Assembly (NCBI GenBank): GCA_025024175.1 | Contig: QCXZ01000064.1 | Location: 44,165,325 to 44,229,324, forward strand | From: Rhyzopertha dominica | Taxonomy: Eukaryota; Arthropoda; Insecta; Coleoptera; Bostrichidae | Length of the DNA: 64,000 nt | Direction: 5' to 3' | Part shown: piece after piece, positions 1-11,290 of the stretch | Numbering within the stretch: the stretch's first letter is position 1 | Layout of the letters: every line of letters begins with the position of its first letter | Translations under genes and position numbers: made by a program | Notes under the pieces: model-generated | Database searches by the model: none | The model's input: only the letters and a program-made list of their open reading frames with translations | Told to the model about the DNA's origin: nothing

Positions 1-870
1 AAACGTGAGAAACACTAATGTCATGGCTTGAAGCCCGCTTGAGCTAGGACCCCCATCGCATCGCGACCATTTGCATTTTTAATCGTCGTACCTGTGTTTA
101 TATCGGTTATAATGTTTAAACACAAAGTCCTGGATTGCAAATGGTTTACGGGTCCTGTGGTCGTTTATTACGCCCACGTGTCGTATATGTATAACTTCGC
201 TCAAAATCTGTGAATTAAAATACAAAGTTCGCTTTCATTAATGCAACTATAGGCACATTTTTACATGTACATTGTGCATTATCGCATAAGCACTCCCTGT
301 TCAATAACTGCTGTATTTTTTTCTTTAACTATGACGTTTTTGTAAGAATATTGCTAAATTACATGTATTTATAATAAACAAGTTAAACTTACTAGAACNC
401 ATATATGGATGCCAATGGAGAGTGATTTTGTAGTTAATTTAGTAAAGTTATAAAACAAGCAATTCCAGTCAATAATCTCACATCTCTAAGCATGTTACGA
501 CCTAAAGAAAAACAAGACACTGAGTTGGAGTAGTCCTTCAATAAACTAAATCTATATAGCTAAAAATGACCGACTTTTTCAAACTTGAACAAGTATAACT
601 TTTTCACTTTCGATTCAAAAAGGTAGGCGTGTTTAATGAAGGGAAGAAGGCGCAACGATTGTTTTCCGTATTCCGGGGATACACTTTTATAACAATTGAG
701 TTCACCTGTCAGTATATAGAAGCATTGAGCTTAAAATGCTGGCCTGATTGTTAAGTGTCTAAGAGTGACATTTGTTCGTTCATAACATTGTATGACCCTT
801 AAAATAAATAATAATTTAAAGAATGACGGCGCTTTATAATAAATAAAAAAATTATGAAAATGACACTTAC
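1..870 (-). other. SLC6-like gene, intron after the third coding exon (left edge)
   Basis: This is the start of the intron that follows the third coding exon of the minus-strand transporter gene. The donor GTAAGT is read on the minus strand just left of position 871. The next exon is not in the window. I see no coding exon, RNA gene or recognisable mobile element here, only AT-rich sequence with one ambiguous base near 399. Confidence 0.6.
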
Positions 871-1095
871 CTTTCCTGAACTCTGAATACCCTTCATCAC
901 AATGAAAAATACAATTATCCACGACAACAATAAACACAGTACAATCCACCACTTTGGACTGCCGGGTTCTTCTATAGAAGGCGACGCATCTAAAGTTGTG
1001 CGGTACCAAAAGTACGCCGTTTCTGAAGATTTAGCACATTCTGCTACTTCGGTTCCATTTTTGTCTAGAGGACACGACGACCACGGTAATGGATA
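871..1095 (-). CDS. SLC6A15/17-like sodium-dependent amino acid transporter, coding exon 3
   Basis: This 225-nt exon encodes residues 169-243 in phase 0. On the minus strand it is preceded by TTCCATTCCAG and followed by GTAAGT. It starts YPLPWSSCP, the typical SLC6 start of extracellular loop 2 after the FQ that ends exon 2. Cys176 and Cys188 are placed like the loop-2 disulfide pair of the family. N181-G-T is an N-glycosylation sequon. SETAYFWYR and the ending KGIQSSGK closely resemble the vertebrate SLC6A15/SLC6A17 branch. A hydrophobic stretch at about 217-236 is transmembrane segment 4. The gene continues beyond the left edge, so about two thirds of a usual SLC6 protein (600-700 residues) is missing from view. 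SLC6A15-type proteins carry branched-chain amino acids and proline with Na+ across the plasma membrane; the exact substrate here is inferred. Confidence 0.9.
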
Positions 1096-1907
1096 CTGGA
1101 ATGGAAAAATATACACAATTTACATAGATATCTGTGTATTTACACAAATTATAACATTTTGACAATGACCCTTGTTTAGAAGAAGTCATTATTATTTTAT
1201 TAATCAGAAAACTGAATTTTATGAAAATATTGCTTGTTCAAGCTTGAAATCTTAATGTAATCTTAATTTATCCAGAAATAGGCTTAAGCCAAGAATTTTA
1301 AATGAAACTTTATTATTCATTTGCACAAAGTTGGATAAAGCCTACATTTTCTTTTTGAATGACCCATACAAATGGTATTTTGAATTAATAGAGTACCAAA
1401 TAACAAAAAAACAAATAAATAACTATACAAATTTCTGTCATTGGCTAATGAAAGGAGCAAACATAAAAATATTTACAATGCGCATAATGATTAGTTTGTT
1501 GCTCAAAATACTAATTCGCGTATCCAATGCAAAAATTCTGTTTCAAAGGCTTTATACCCTGCGCTCAAAAACGGCGAAGTTAGTCTTGCGATTTCTGTTT
1601 TTTTGCACCAAGCTACTCACGGCTTTGTAGTGAAGCTTTGTGGCAGTAGGTACCTCCCAATAGATAAAAAGTAAATGTTGCACGTTGCATATTTCACAAT
1701 CAGTAAATTAAAATTAACTGAAATTTTTACTAAAGGTCGGCTGTATATATATTATGAATGTATATATTAACATCCGGCTAATATGTGTTATTATAGATGC
1801 AAAAAATATTGTTCAATCATTGCATACTAGACAGTACTTATCCAAAAAATCATTACTGTTTATTTTAAAACTACTGACTGTTTCATTTGTACTGAAGAAG
1901 ACAGTAC

Positions 1908-2153
1908 AGCTATGTAGATGTCAAGGAATAATTTTTTTATTAAAAGAAAACTTCAAAAGTTGGAAATGGCGAATTCAAAAATTACGTTATTTACAGGAAG
2001 TCATCTTGTTAGTAGATCAGCTATGTAAATGTCAAGGAATACTTTCAGTTGACATGAATAATTTTTTGATGAAAATAAAAAAAAAACTTTTTCAACAATT
2101 GGAAATGGCGAATTCAAAAATCACGTTATTTACAGGAAGTCATCTCGTTAGTA
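1908..2153 (+). repeat. Two-unit imperfect tandem duplication
   Basis: Two adjacent copies begin with AGCTATGTA(G/A)ATGTCAAGGAATA, at about 1908 and 2019. Both contain TTGGAAATGGCGAATTCAAA, an ACGTTATTTACAGGAAGTCATCT block and a GTTAGTAG end. The second copy is about 24 bp longer, from an insert around TTCAGTTGACATG. The open frame across it reflects the repeat rather than a gene. Confidence 0.75.
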
Positions 2154-4675
2154 GCAGTTAGTAGTAAATTTCGTTACAATTGAAACATTCTGAATTTTCA
2201 AACAGACGCTAAATGCTGAAGACAGCTTAAATAAATTTCATGCATTTCCACATCTTTTGATACCAAAACTAAAATTCTTATAAATTACAGGTGACTCGTA
2301 GCCGTCATTTGTTGCATTTTCAACAACTATACGGACTAACCCGATTTTGCAAAATAAAGCGGGATGCTAACTCCCAATAAAAAAAAAGGTAACCTAATTA
2401 CATCAAAACGTTATATGTTTAAAAGATTTATTATAAATAGTTAAAAAAATAAATATAGTAAAGTGATTTTTTTTACAGAAAAAAGTTTTAATAAATAGCA
2501 AACATATTTAATAAGTAATAAGATCATGTTTGCCTAAATGGCGCTTCATATGTATATGCCACTGCGGACAAAAACTTTTGCACATTAGTGGCAGGACCAG
2601 AAACTTATCATTCGAATTTTTATTAAAAATGTAAGATTTTTAAAATTTTAAAACTTGAAAGTTAGTGCATAAATCTTATTTTAATCGCGCATGTGCGTTT
2701 TTGTTGCAAAACTTGTCTTTTCAAATTAAAAAGCCACTACTTTTTGTGTAGAATATAATGGTGAATTATTATTTTAAGAAATTGTTCGTCATTGTAAGAA
2801 AAAAAATAAAGTAAAAGTCTGTAATTAGGTATTTCTTAACTTTAAAAACTTTATCTCTTGAACAAAAATGAAAATTAACGGTATGCCTCAATAGTCTTGT
2901 AAAAAACATTAAGCAGATTAAAAAATATTACTAGCGTATACGTCTCAAATTAATTGTGTTCTTGACAGTTTGATCGATTCTGCTTATTTCAATATTTCAA
3001 CAGATGCATCTTAATAATCGATTCGTTCACCTATGCTTTATTTTTATTTTCACCGATTACTACACTATGTTATCAGGTTTTGACGCTTCTCATTAGAAAT
3101 TTGAAAAAAATATATGTAAAGGTGTATCGCACAATCTGTTTTAATCGGTAATAGGCAATATTTTGTGGAGATTAGGAGAGTAAAACCGGTGACTAGTTGG
3201 CCTCTCTCTGCCGATGAATTCACCGGTCGTTCGTTCATAGCCGGTAATGAGGTGGTCATTCGCACTACTTTATAAAATGTTGGAGATTATTCGATGATGA
3301 GTTGATAATCGCTTAATTTCACGGGTGCTCTATCTAATAATTGAACAATAATCTTATCTTAAATGTATAATTCTCTGTATTATATTATTTTTTAATTTGT
3401 CGTGGTTTTCGGGAAAAGTGAACGTCTTCAAGGTATCTACTTGCGATCTCTATAGTTACCATTACAATGAATTGTGCTAATTTTCTTCACTTTCAGGATC
3501 TTCTAAATCCATTTTAAAAATTGTTATACCAACTTATCAATTTCTGATAAATTTAATGTGTGGAAAACTTGATACCTTTAAATAGAAATTAAATTCGGTT
3601 CTATTTGAGGAGTAACACATGCGATACGATCTTTTATGATAAAAATCACGCTATTTCGCATATTGTACTTCCAAAACTAGGTTACATAAAACTCATTAAA
3701 AGTTGATAATCAAATATAGGTTAGTGTACTGAAAATCGATTATCTTAGTTGACTGCTTTTGGATCTGCATTTATTGTCAAACATCTTGAATCGATTGTGT
3801 TTTGCTTCACCCATTTTGTCAGATAGCTCAGAAAATCGGTTTGACCTAACGGTAATTTTCAAACAGCATCAAAACTATAATGAACTTAGATTTTTTTGTT
3901 ACAGAGATCTTCTGTTATGTAAAGAATCAAATCAAAGACTGGAATAATATGACTTTTATTGAAATACAACAAATGCTTAATACATGTAAACAATATGAAT
4001 GATACACGCTAAATGCCCAATTTATATTTCCCATACAGGTTAAACTGCAGTAACCCTATATTATTAGCTAAACGGTCATATAAAAGCTGAAATGTTACAA
4101 AATATAAATTTTCGAATAATTTATGTAAATCCTCAAAATGCATATTGTAAGTAAATCAAGCATATAGGTCGACTGGCGAGTGTGCTGTAAATCAGTTACC
4201 TAAATCCTGATGGAATAGAGAAACTTGATATAAGTTGCATTGATTTTAATACATTTTTATGTACGTAAGCTTGTGTTTGGATGAAAATGCCAATAATAGG
4301 GTTAATAGGTTTATCTTTCCCTGCAGTTATAAAATTTCATGCGTGTACGTGTTAAAAATACGTTCCGTAATAAAGTGTTCATCCTTTAAACTTTGAAGGT
4401 ATTTTAGCTTTTATATGCACATCAATATACGTTAATTGCGTTTGTTATGGTTGTCGCCAACATTTTCTTCCTCTATATTTTACCTATTGTATTATAAAAA
4501 CTCTAATTTTGAAGTAAGTTTACATGACTGGTAGCTAGAGTACCAGCGTGGAAAAATGCTAGTATATAAAAAATCACCAAATTATACAAACAAAAGCCTT
4601 TCTTATTGCGAAAATAGTAGATGAGTTTGAGCGATATCATTTTTATTTTATTTATTTTTCTTTCTATTATTTATA

Positions 4676-5040
4676 GTGCTGTCTATTCGTATCGAATATA
4701 TTCGTTATTCGAATACAGTAGAGTATATATTCGTTAAAAATTGTCCCGAATAACATTCGATACGAATTATATACATGTATTCGTTGATTCTGAAACGAAC
4801 AAGCGAATATTCATATTCGTTTTATTTGGATATTTTTTTTATTTTGTTCAGAAACGAATAGTAATGTATTGAATGTGTTTATTGGGTAATATTCGCCTTC
4901 GAACAATTTTGACAGCGAAGAAAGAAATAGATATATGTAGTTTGTAATTTGAAGTTTACACAGGTATTTTGCACAGCAGCGGCTTTCGCTTATTTGTATT
5001 GTAAAAGATACTCGTTTATTCGTAACAAATAAACGAATAT
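4676..5040. repeat. ATTCG/CGAAT-rich repetitive block, possible hAT MITE remnant
   Basis: The block is dense in ATTCG and its complement CGAAT, including TATTCGTATCGAATATATTCG near 4685 and AACAAATAAACGAATAT near 5025. Subterminal repetition of this kind is common in non-autonomous hAT elements. I could not find a clean pair of terminal inverted repeats or a target duplication, so the boundaries and family are uncertain. Confidence 0.35.
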
Positions 5041-5253
5041 ATTTGGTATGCTCATGCTCTTCACTATCGTTGTAAATAACGGAGTAAAGGCTTACAGCAG
5101 TAATCTTACTTAATGCAAATTTCAAAAAACTTTAGTAACAAATTTCGCTTTTGTAGTTTTAAATGGCCATCGTAGTATTTTCGTTATCTAAGTTACATAT
5201 GTCTAATAAGTGATAATAACACTACATCTACACCAATTTATAAATAAACTCAC

Positions 5254-5486
5254 CTGAAAACTGTTGAAGAGGTAGTAAAAACACCACGTGATTATAACGT
5301 TGTAGTAAAGTGCGACGAAGAAGGTAACGATACACGACGATATCCCAATACCACCCAACCAAGGATGTATTGTATTCCACACTCCTAACGAACCCAGTCT
5401 CATCTTTTGGCCTATACCTAATTCTATAAGGAACAACGGTATACCCTCTAGTATCAGCATGGCGGCGAATGGTATAAGAAAAGCAC
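5254..5486 (-). CDS. SLC6A15/17-like sodium-dependent amino acid transporter, coding exon 2
   Basis: This 233-nt exon completes Gly91 with its first two bases and runs through Gln168. The minus-strand acceptor is TTTTTTTCAG and the donor is GTGAGT. It encodes AFLIPF, then transmembrane segment 2 (about residues 93-115, with LEGIPLFLIELGIGQKMR), a cytoplasmic loop with GSLGVWNTIHPWLGGIG, and transmembrane segment 3 (about 133-160, with ALYYNVIITWCFYYLFNSFQ). The LELxxGQ-type motif and YYNVI are hallmarks of the neurotransmitter:sodium symporter fold. Joined to exon 1 the frame stays open with no stop, and every junction agrees with SLC6 alignments I know. Confidence 0.93.
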
Positions 5487-6152
5487 CTGAAAAAAAGAGA
5501 TGCATCAGTGCAGGTTTAAACAGTTGCAATTTAGTTAAACTATGCTTTAAATTCCGTATGTTGCTAATTTATAATACCGTAATACAGGTTTTGGATTTGA
5601 TAGCGTTCGTTATGACATTTATACCTAAATTTCGTTTGATTCAGTTTGCGACATTAGGATCTTATTTAGTTAAATTGTAATCACTTTCTAGATTTATCGA
5701 CATTTTCAGTACCGCCTGTAACTTTAAACGTCTTGAGATTATTCAGTTCATTTATTTGACACCTTTAAATGATAATCGTTAACATAGTATTCTCTTTCCG
5801 TTGACAACAATTAAATTTATCTTTAAATATCAGTAGAGTGCCATTCATTTACATTATCTACTGTGAACCACCAACGATAAGCGTTGCAACAGCATCTGTC
5901 ATAGCCTTACAGGCAATTATTCGTGAAACGCCGGCATATAGCGTACATAAGTATAATTACGCTGTCTGTCGCGGCTTTTCATTAAAAACAAAATACTTGC
6001 CGTCATATGGTGAATTGTTAATTCCTATACAGCCCAACATGGTTGCGTAAAGTAAAACTTTATAAAAAATAGAAGCTAGAGATTAAAATCTTTTATGTTT
6101 CTATTTTTCAAGCCTAAAAGATTTATGAGATTAGATTCCATTGTTCGAAAAC

Positions 6153-6468
6153 TGCGGATCTTTGACTTAACTCCTTTATTTTAAAACACTTGTTTCAAAA
6201 TACTACGTCCAAACACAACTAGCTCAAAACACTACTATTAACACTACTGCTTCACTAAACCACCTTGCTGTACACATGCTTCACTAATCCTTTCGCTCTG
6301 TTCTCTCGGTTGATAACCGCTATTCAAATTTAGAACTGCCCAGCTCTCTCTGTTTTATAAATTTAACATCAGCTTTGATTGTAAGAACGTAGATTTCTGC
6401 GGCCAGAGTTACATTGAAACCTTAGTCTTTTGGGGTTAAACCACGTCTGATGTTGGTAAAGATCCGCA
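6153..6468 (-). repeat. Candidate solo LTR-like block
   Basis: The block is bounded by an 11-bp inverted repeat, TGCGGATCTTT at 6153-6163 and AAAGATCCGCA at 6458-6468, so read on either strand it starts TG and ends CA. On the minus strand it contains a TATA-like TATAAAACAGAGAGAG near 6360 and an AATAAAGG polyadenylation-like signal near 6180, in the order expected for an LTR. I do not see a target-site duplication and no internal retroelement sequence is attached. It could equally be a small inverted-repeat element. Confidence 0.35.
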
Positions 6469-9400
6469 ATAAGTACCTTATTTCGAGATCAGCTTTGATT
6501 GTTGATTGGCAGTTGTTTTGTCACCTTCTTCTTAATATAAGGTTGCGGCTGTGTTATTTCTAGTTAATTTTGTGGCGTTTTTGTTTTACACAAATAAGCC
6601 GAAAACACCTGCCAATCAACTAGCAAAGGTATTATATAAAACATCACGAAAATTTTCTTCCAAATTTCTAAAAAACTGTTTTGACTCGAGTGGTAGCATT
6701 CAACCCGAGAGGACCTTTTTTATAAGCTGTTAACAGACTACCTAATCTGTTTATCTGTTTATTTGTTTTTTTTGTAGTCAAAACAAATAAAAGACTACAA
6801 TCGGCATAAATTACTTAAATGTGAATGGTGAGTGACTATAGAAAATCATTTACCCATTATTTACGACACTATTAAAATACTTTTAACCATTCCCGTTTTT
6901 TCCATGTCATATTATGTCAGATCAACCTCTATGCTCTACGTGCATTATTATTTTATTTATTATTACTCGGTAAAAGTTTTTTATGGAAATACTTTATTAA
7001 TTTCTTCCATATGCGAGTGATATAATAATGTTCGCAAGCCTATTACCTATGCCTCTTCGTTCTATTTTTCTGGTGGCAATAGTTGAGCTGAAGGTCCATG
7101 AAATCGTTTCAACTATGTAGTAAAAAGCAAATAACCCTTTAATGTGCGGCGACAACATGTTTTATTCGATCGTTAGGAAGTTGTTTTGCAGTTTTGGAGA
7201 TGTTTAAAGGGCAATTAAAAAGAAATAGTGATGATACTTCCAAAACACAGTAACTTTAAAATACCTCACATAGAAAAGGTATACAGATATAGTGACAAAT
7301 TTTTGTCAATGCTTATTCGGGACGCTTGACTGTATAAAGCCTAATTAGGCACAGTTTGAAATTGAGCTTTAGTTGGGTACGACACGTCAAAACACCCCAA
7401 CCAGCAGGCAGTAAACAAGATCAATACTTCAGAAATGTAATTTTCCTTGCACCTACCACTACCCGTCGTAGTAACTAAAAGAAGAATATGGATCGGCTTG
7501 TTTAGATTTATGTCTAAAGATATCAAATATTAGACACCAGATATCCGAAATAAAGTGAAAATCTTTTTGGTTTCTGAATGCTTGATCATTTCTATTGATT
7601 CCCGGATTTTTCTGAGAAAATAGCAAAGCATTTAATTGCAAATATTTCTATACCTATAATCTATAATGACCTATTTCCTGTTCTGGACTGCGAAATTTCT
7701 AACACTTCCGTCATCATGTTCAGGCAGACGAGTACTAGACTTGAACAGGGTATACTATAAATATCACACGAATGTCGAAAGGACTGGTTTTATGTTTCCT
7801 TTTCGGAGTATCTTACCAATATACTCTTATGAAAATATTAAAATAATCTTGATAGCCTGCAAAGAACAAGATTCTCTACAAGCAAATAGCCCGAACAGAA
7901 AACTTTGCAAAAAATGTGATATTTGTACATATCAATAGAACGAATTTTACTAGTATAACTAAATACCTTAATCTAAAGGCTAACAAATATTTCGGTCTTA
8001 CTGCGATAGATACAGTGTCATACGGAAATTTTTCAGCAGAAAGACCACTAGTTGGTAATCCAAATTACCTTTTATTCTTACTCATTTACACAGATAATAT
8101 AATCTGTAATGTTGTGTTGCAATCTCGCAATTTACCCCCACACTTTGCAGCAAATAAATTAGCACCGAATTTCTCTGTCTGATACATCCGACCCTAGTTT
8201 GTGATATATTGACTTTTAGGATTTGCATGTTGCCAACAATAACAGCACTAAGTCAAGGTTGCCTCTTGCATGCATAAAANTAACATTTCAGCATGGTTGA
8301 CCTCCTCTAGCAGCAGTGAGGTATCTTGTAAGACAAAACAGTGTAAGCAACTTAGCATCAAAATAAATTACGTTTGTTATTTTAAATTAAATTAATTATT
8401 AAATTTCTCTATTCTATTGTACTTTTTCGACCCATCGTACTAACACAAACAAATGATGAACAATGAGACAATTAATAAATGATGGTTGTTACGTCAAACT
8501 AATGTCAAAATAATATGTCAGTGCCTACTTGATAAAAAAATTACCATTTTCCAATTTACTCCATATTTTCCTTTGATTTTTATAAAGGTATCATTTAAGC
8601 TGTGACATTTGAATTTATTATGAGTTCACGTAGGTATATTTTTTGAATCACTATTTATTTTATATTTTTAGGCAAAGTACATGGCATAATTGCAATACTT
8701 GCTTTTTACATAGGTGTATAATAAATATTACAAATCTACTTGTATAGGTATGTTAGTTAAATTAATTGCAATAAAGCCAACTGTATCATTTAAGTTGTAA
8801 GGCACAGCTTCTCTAGAACTTGCTAGTGTTAAAACAGCAATATTCCTTTCAAAATATCTAAAAATTTAATTTTAGTATATTTTTGTATATAATATCAAAA
8901 TTTAGCTAAATAATAAATTATTGTAAATAATATTTTGGCATTGCTATTAAAAATACTTTGTTTATATAATAATTAAAAATGTTGGATATTGAAATACAAA
9001 GTAACGAGCGTTCATAAAAAAGAGGTCTAACAAGCGATCGTTTACTCTTTCTAACACGAGCGTGTTGTGTTCAGTAAATTAGTTCGTATAATTTGATGAA
9101 CATTTGACGTTTGGCCTGATTAACATAAGCGTTGTTTATTGCACTGCGAAAATACGACGCTATTACTATTACCTGTGATTAATACGGACACCCTTGACTC
9201 TGCAAAAATGTTTACAAATCGCGGAATACCCTATGGTTCGAGAGAATCTTCCTTCTTCTCCCGGATAAAAATTGTAGGCAGCGACTAGGCAAATTAAAAA
9301 AAACAGTGCCGACTGTCATATTGTCGGCAATCCGGAAATCCTCGGCACCGTTAATCAAGCTACGCGCGGTGCAGTCAGCACGCTAATATAGGTACTCAAC

Positions 9401-10039
9401 CAAAACGGAATTTTTTCACTTGATCTGATTTAATCCGACAACTACTTAAAATGCCAGTAATCAATTTCTGGTGCTTCTCGTGATTATTAGTTAATGCGGG
9501 CAAAATATGTTTTGATGTTATATTTTTTCGGCGTTATTTTTAATATTCCTTAATTATTATCCATGTATTTGGCACTTATTTCTATTTATATGCATGGTTG
9601 CATGCATTGATTTTTTTTCTCAAATACTTATTATCTGCGACACTGGTTTTTTAGAATAAAAAAGGAAAATTTCATATTTAGTTTGTTAAAATTCTGCCTG
9701 TTACTTTAAATTAGAGAAAAGATAAATTAAAGTGTCCTTCTAATATTTTCAGTGACGATGACACTCTCAAAAAAAAAGAAACACTGCACTGTGTTGATTA
9801 CAAAATCGCAAAAGAACTCGTAGATAAAGAACTCACAAACAGAGCTGGGAAAGAACTTGTAACTAAGATACTTTTTAGTAACTAAGTTGTACTTGGTTAC
9901 TGAGTTACTTTTAACTCTGATCAAAAAGAAATTAATACCGCAGTTCCTTGTTAAAAATGTATCTGTAACTGTAACTTTTTTTATGTTGTAACGTAATTAA
10001 GTTACTTTTCAGTAACTAAGTTACATCAAAATAACTAAG

Positions 10040-10590
10040 CAAGAGATACGGAGTACGCAGCCAAATTAACTGAAAAGGGAGTTCAAAATAGGGGAAGTAA
10101 TATAAATATTGTCGTTAAGTATGGTCAGATTAGAGTCTTTTCCTCTGTAGATTTCAAGGAACTTTAAATAATTTAGTTTCCTTGATTTATAACAAATATG
10201 TAAAATATCTACTTTATCAATGGATGACTCATGTCCCTGTTCCAACAAATGGTTAGCAAAAATGGATTTCGTGGAAATTATATCTGTATTTTATATTTGT
10301 CAAACACAAACTCAAACACTTAAAATGGTATGTCAAATATAAAAACACATATAATTTCCACGCAATCCACTTTTGCTAACCATTTGTTGGCACAGGGACA
10401 TGAGTCATCATAAAGTAGGTATTTTACATATCTACAAAGCGAAAGCGAACCCTAATCTAACCCTACTTAATGACAACATTTGTTTTACTACCCCTATTTT
10501 GAACCAACTACAACTAACTCTATTATCTATGTTTTGAACTCCCTTTTCAGTTAATTCGGCTGCGTACTCCGTATTTCTTGCTTCTTGTTT
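10040..10590. repeat. Long inverted repeat made of two Penelope-like C-terminal arms
   Basis: The left arm (about 10040-10290) and the right arm (about 10340-10590) are inverted copies. Both carry the GAGATACGGAGTACGCAGCC-type end block, the AACTGAAAAGGGAGTTCAAA block and the GCTAACCATTTGTTGG block. The spacer is about 50 bp. The minus-strand frame of the left arm (10066-10248) encodes LEQGHESSIDKVDILHICYK, then RKLNYLKFLE and LTILND, matching the conserved C-terminus of Penelope-like polyproteins after the endonuclease. The right arm holds the same block on the plus strand, more decayed. Confidence 0.7.
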
Positions 10591-11290
10591 AACCTTTTAT
10601 CCTCTGTGCTTTCACGTAACCTGATGAGGGCAGGTTTTTCCATTATTTATTTATAAATTACTTTTTAAATATTAACCGTTATCATCGTTAATCTTAACTT
10701 TTAACCAAAAACGTAAAAATGTGATCCTATGATTTTGATTTGATCCTCCTGACATCCGTATATTTTGGATTTGATAGACCCTCAAACTCAAAGATGTTAT
10801 TCTGTCAGCTTTGCATTTTTCACATTTGCCGTTCTTTGTTACAATCTTGAAGTGGGTGTCTCGTGTCCACCTCTGTAAATTAATTATTTTACAACCACTT
10901 CAAAATCTTTATCTTAATTATCTTTAAATATCTACTCTTTAATAATCTTTTACAAAAATTACGGATGTTCTGGAGATATTTGGGTAAACCTGACTCTTAC
11001 TATATTTTTTAACATTGTGTTCTGTCATTGTAGATGTAAGCATTGATGATGGTCTTACTTAAAAAGACCGAAAGCGCTTACGCAAATTTAAATTTTATTA
11101 AATTTGATGGAATTGCACTTCGAGTTTAATTTTACCCCATTTTGGATATTTATTAAAGTTGTTAGAATTTTATATTTATGTATACGTTGTTATATTTGTA
11201 TGTATATGGACTTTATTTTAAATTTTTTAACTTACTTATTGATTACAATTACATACAAATAAATCAATAAATCAATGCCTATCTACCTAT
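10340..11290 (+). mobile_element. Penelope-like element 3' end
   Basis: This is the right arm of the inverted repeat plus the downstream 3' untranslated region. It ends with a segment around 11045-11080 (GATGATGGTCTTACTTAAAA, then AGACCGAAAGCGCTT) that is characteristic of Penelope-like 3' tails. The coding part is broken by stops. No RT domain remains in this copy. Confidence 0.55.

Larger units (their letters stand above)
1096..5253 (-). other. SLC6-like gene, intron 2
   Basis: This intron of about 4.2 kb separates coding exons 2 and 3, with a GTGAGT donor and a TTCCAG acceptor on the minus strand. It contains a two-unit tandem duplication (1908-2153) and an ATTCG-rich block (4676-5040), listed separately. 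The remaining open frames are short, without domain motifs or codon structure that I recognise. I see no other gene in it. Confidence 0.8.

Noticed and set aside
7666..8182. Two overlapping plus-strand frames of about 90 residues
   Set aside because: No family motif, no convincing splice sites, and base composition like the surrounding intron.
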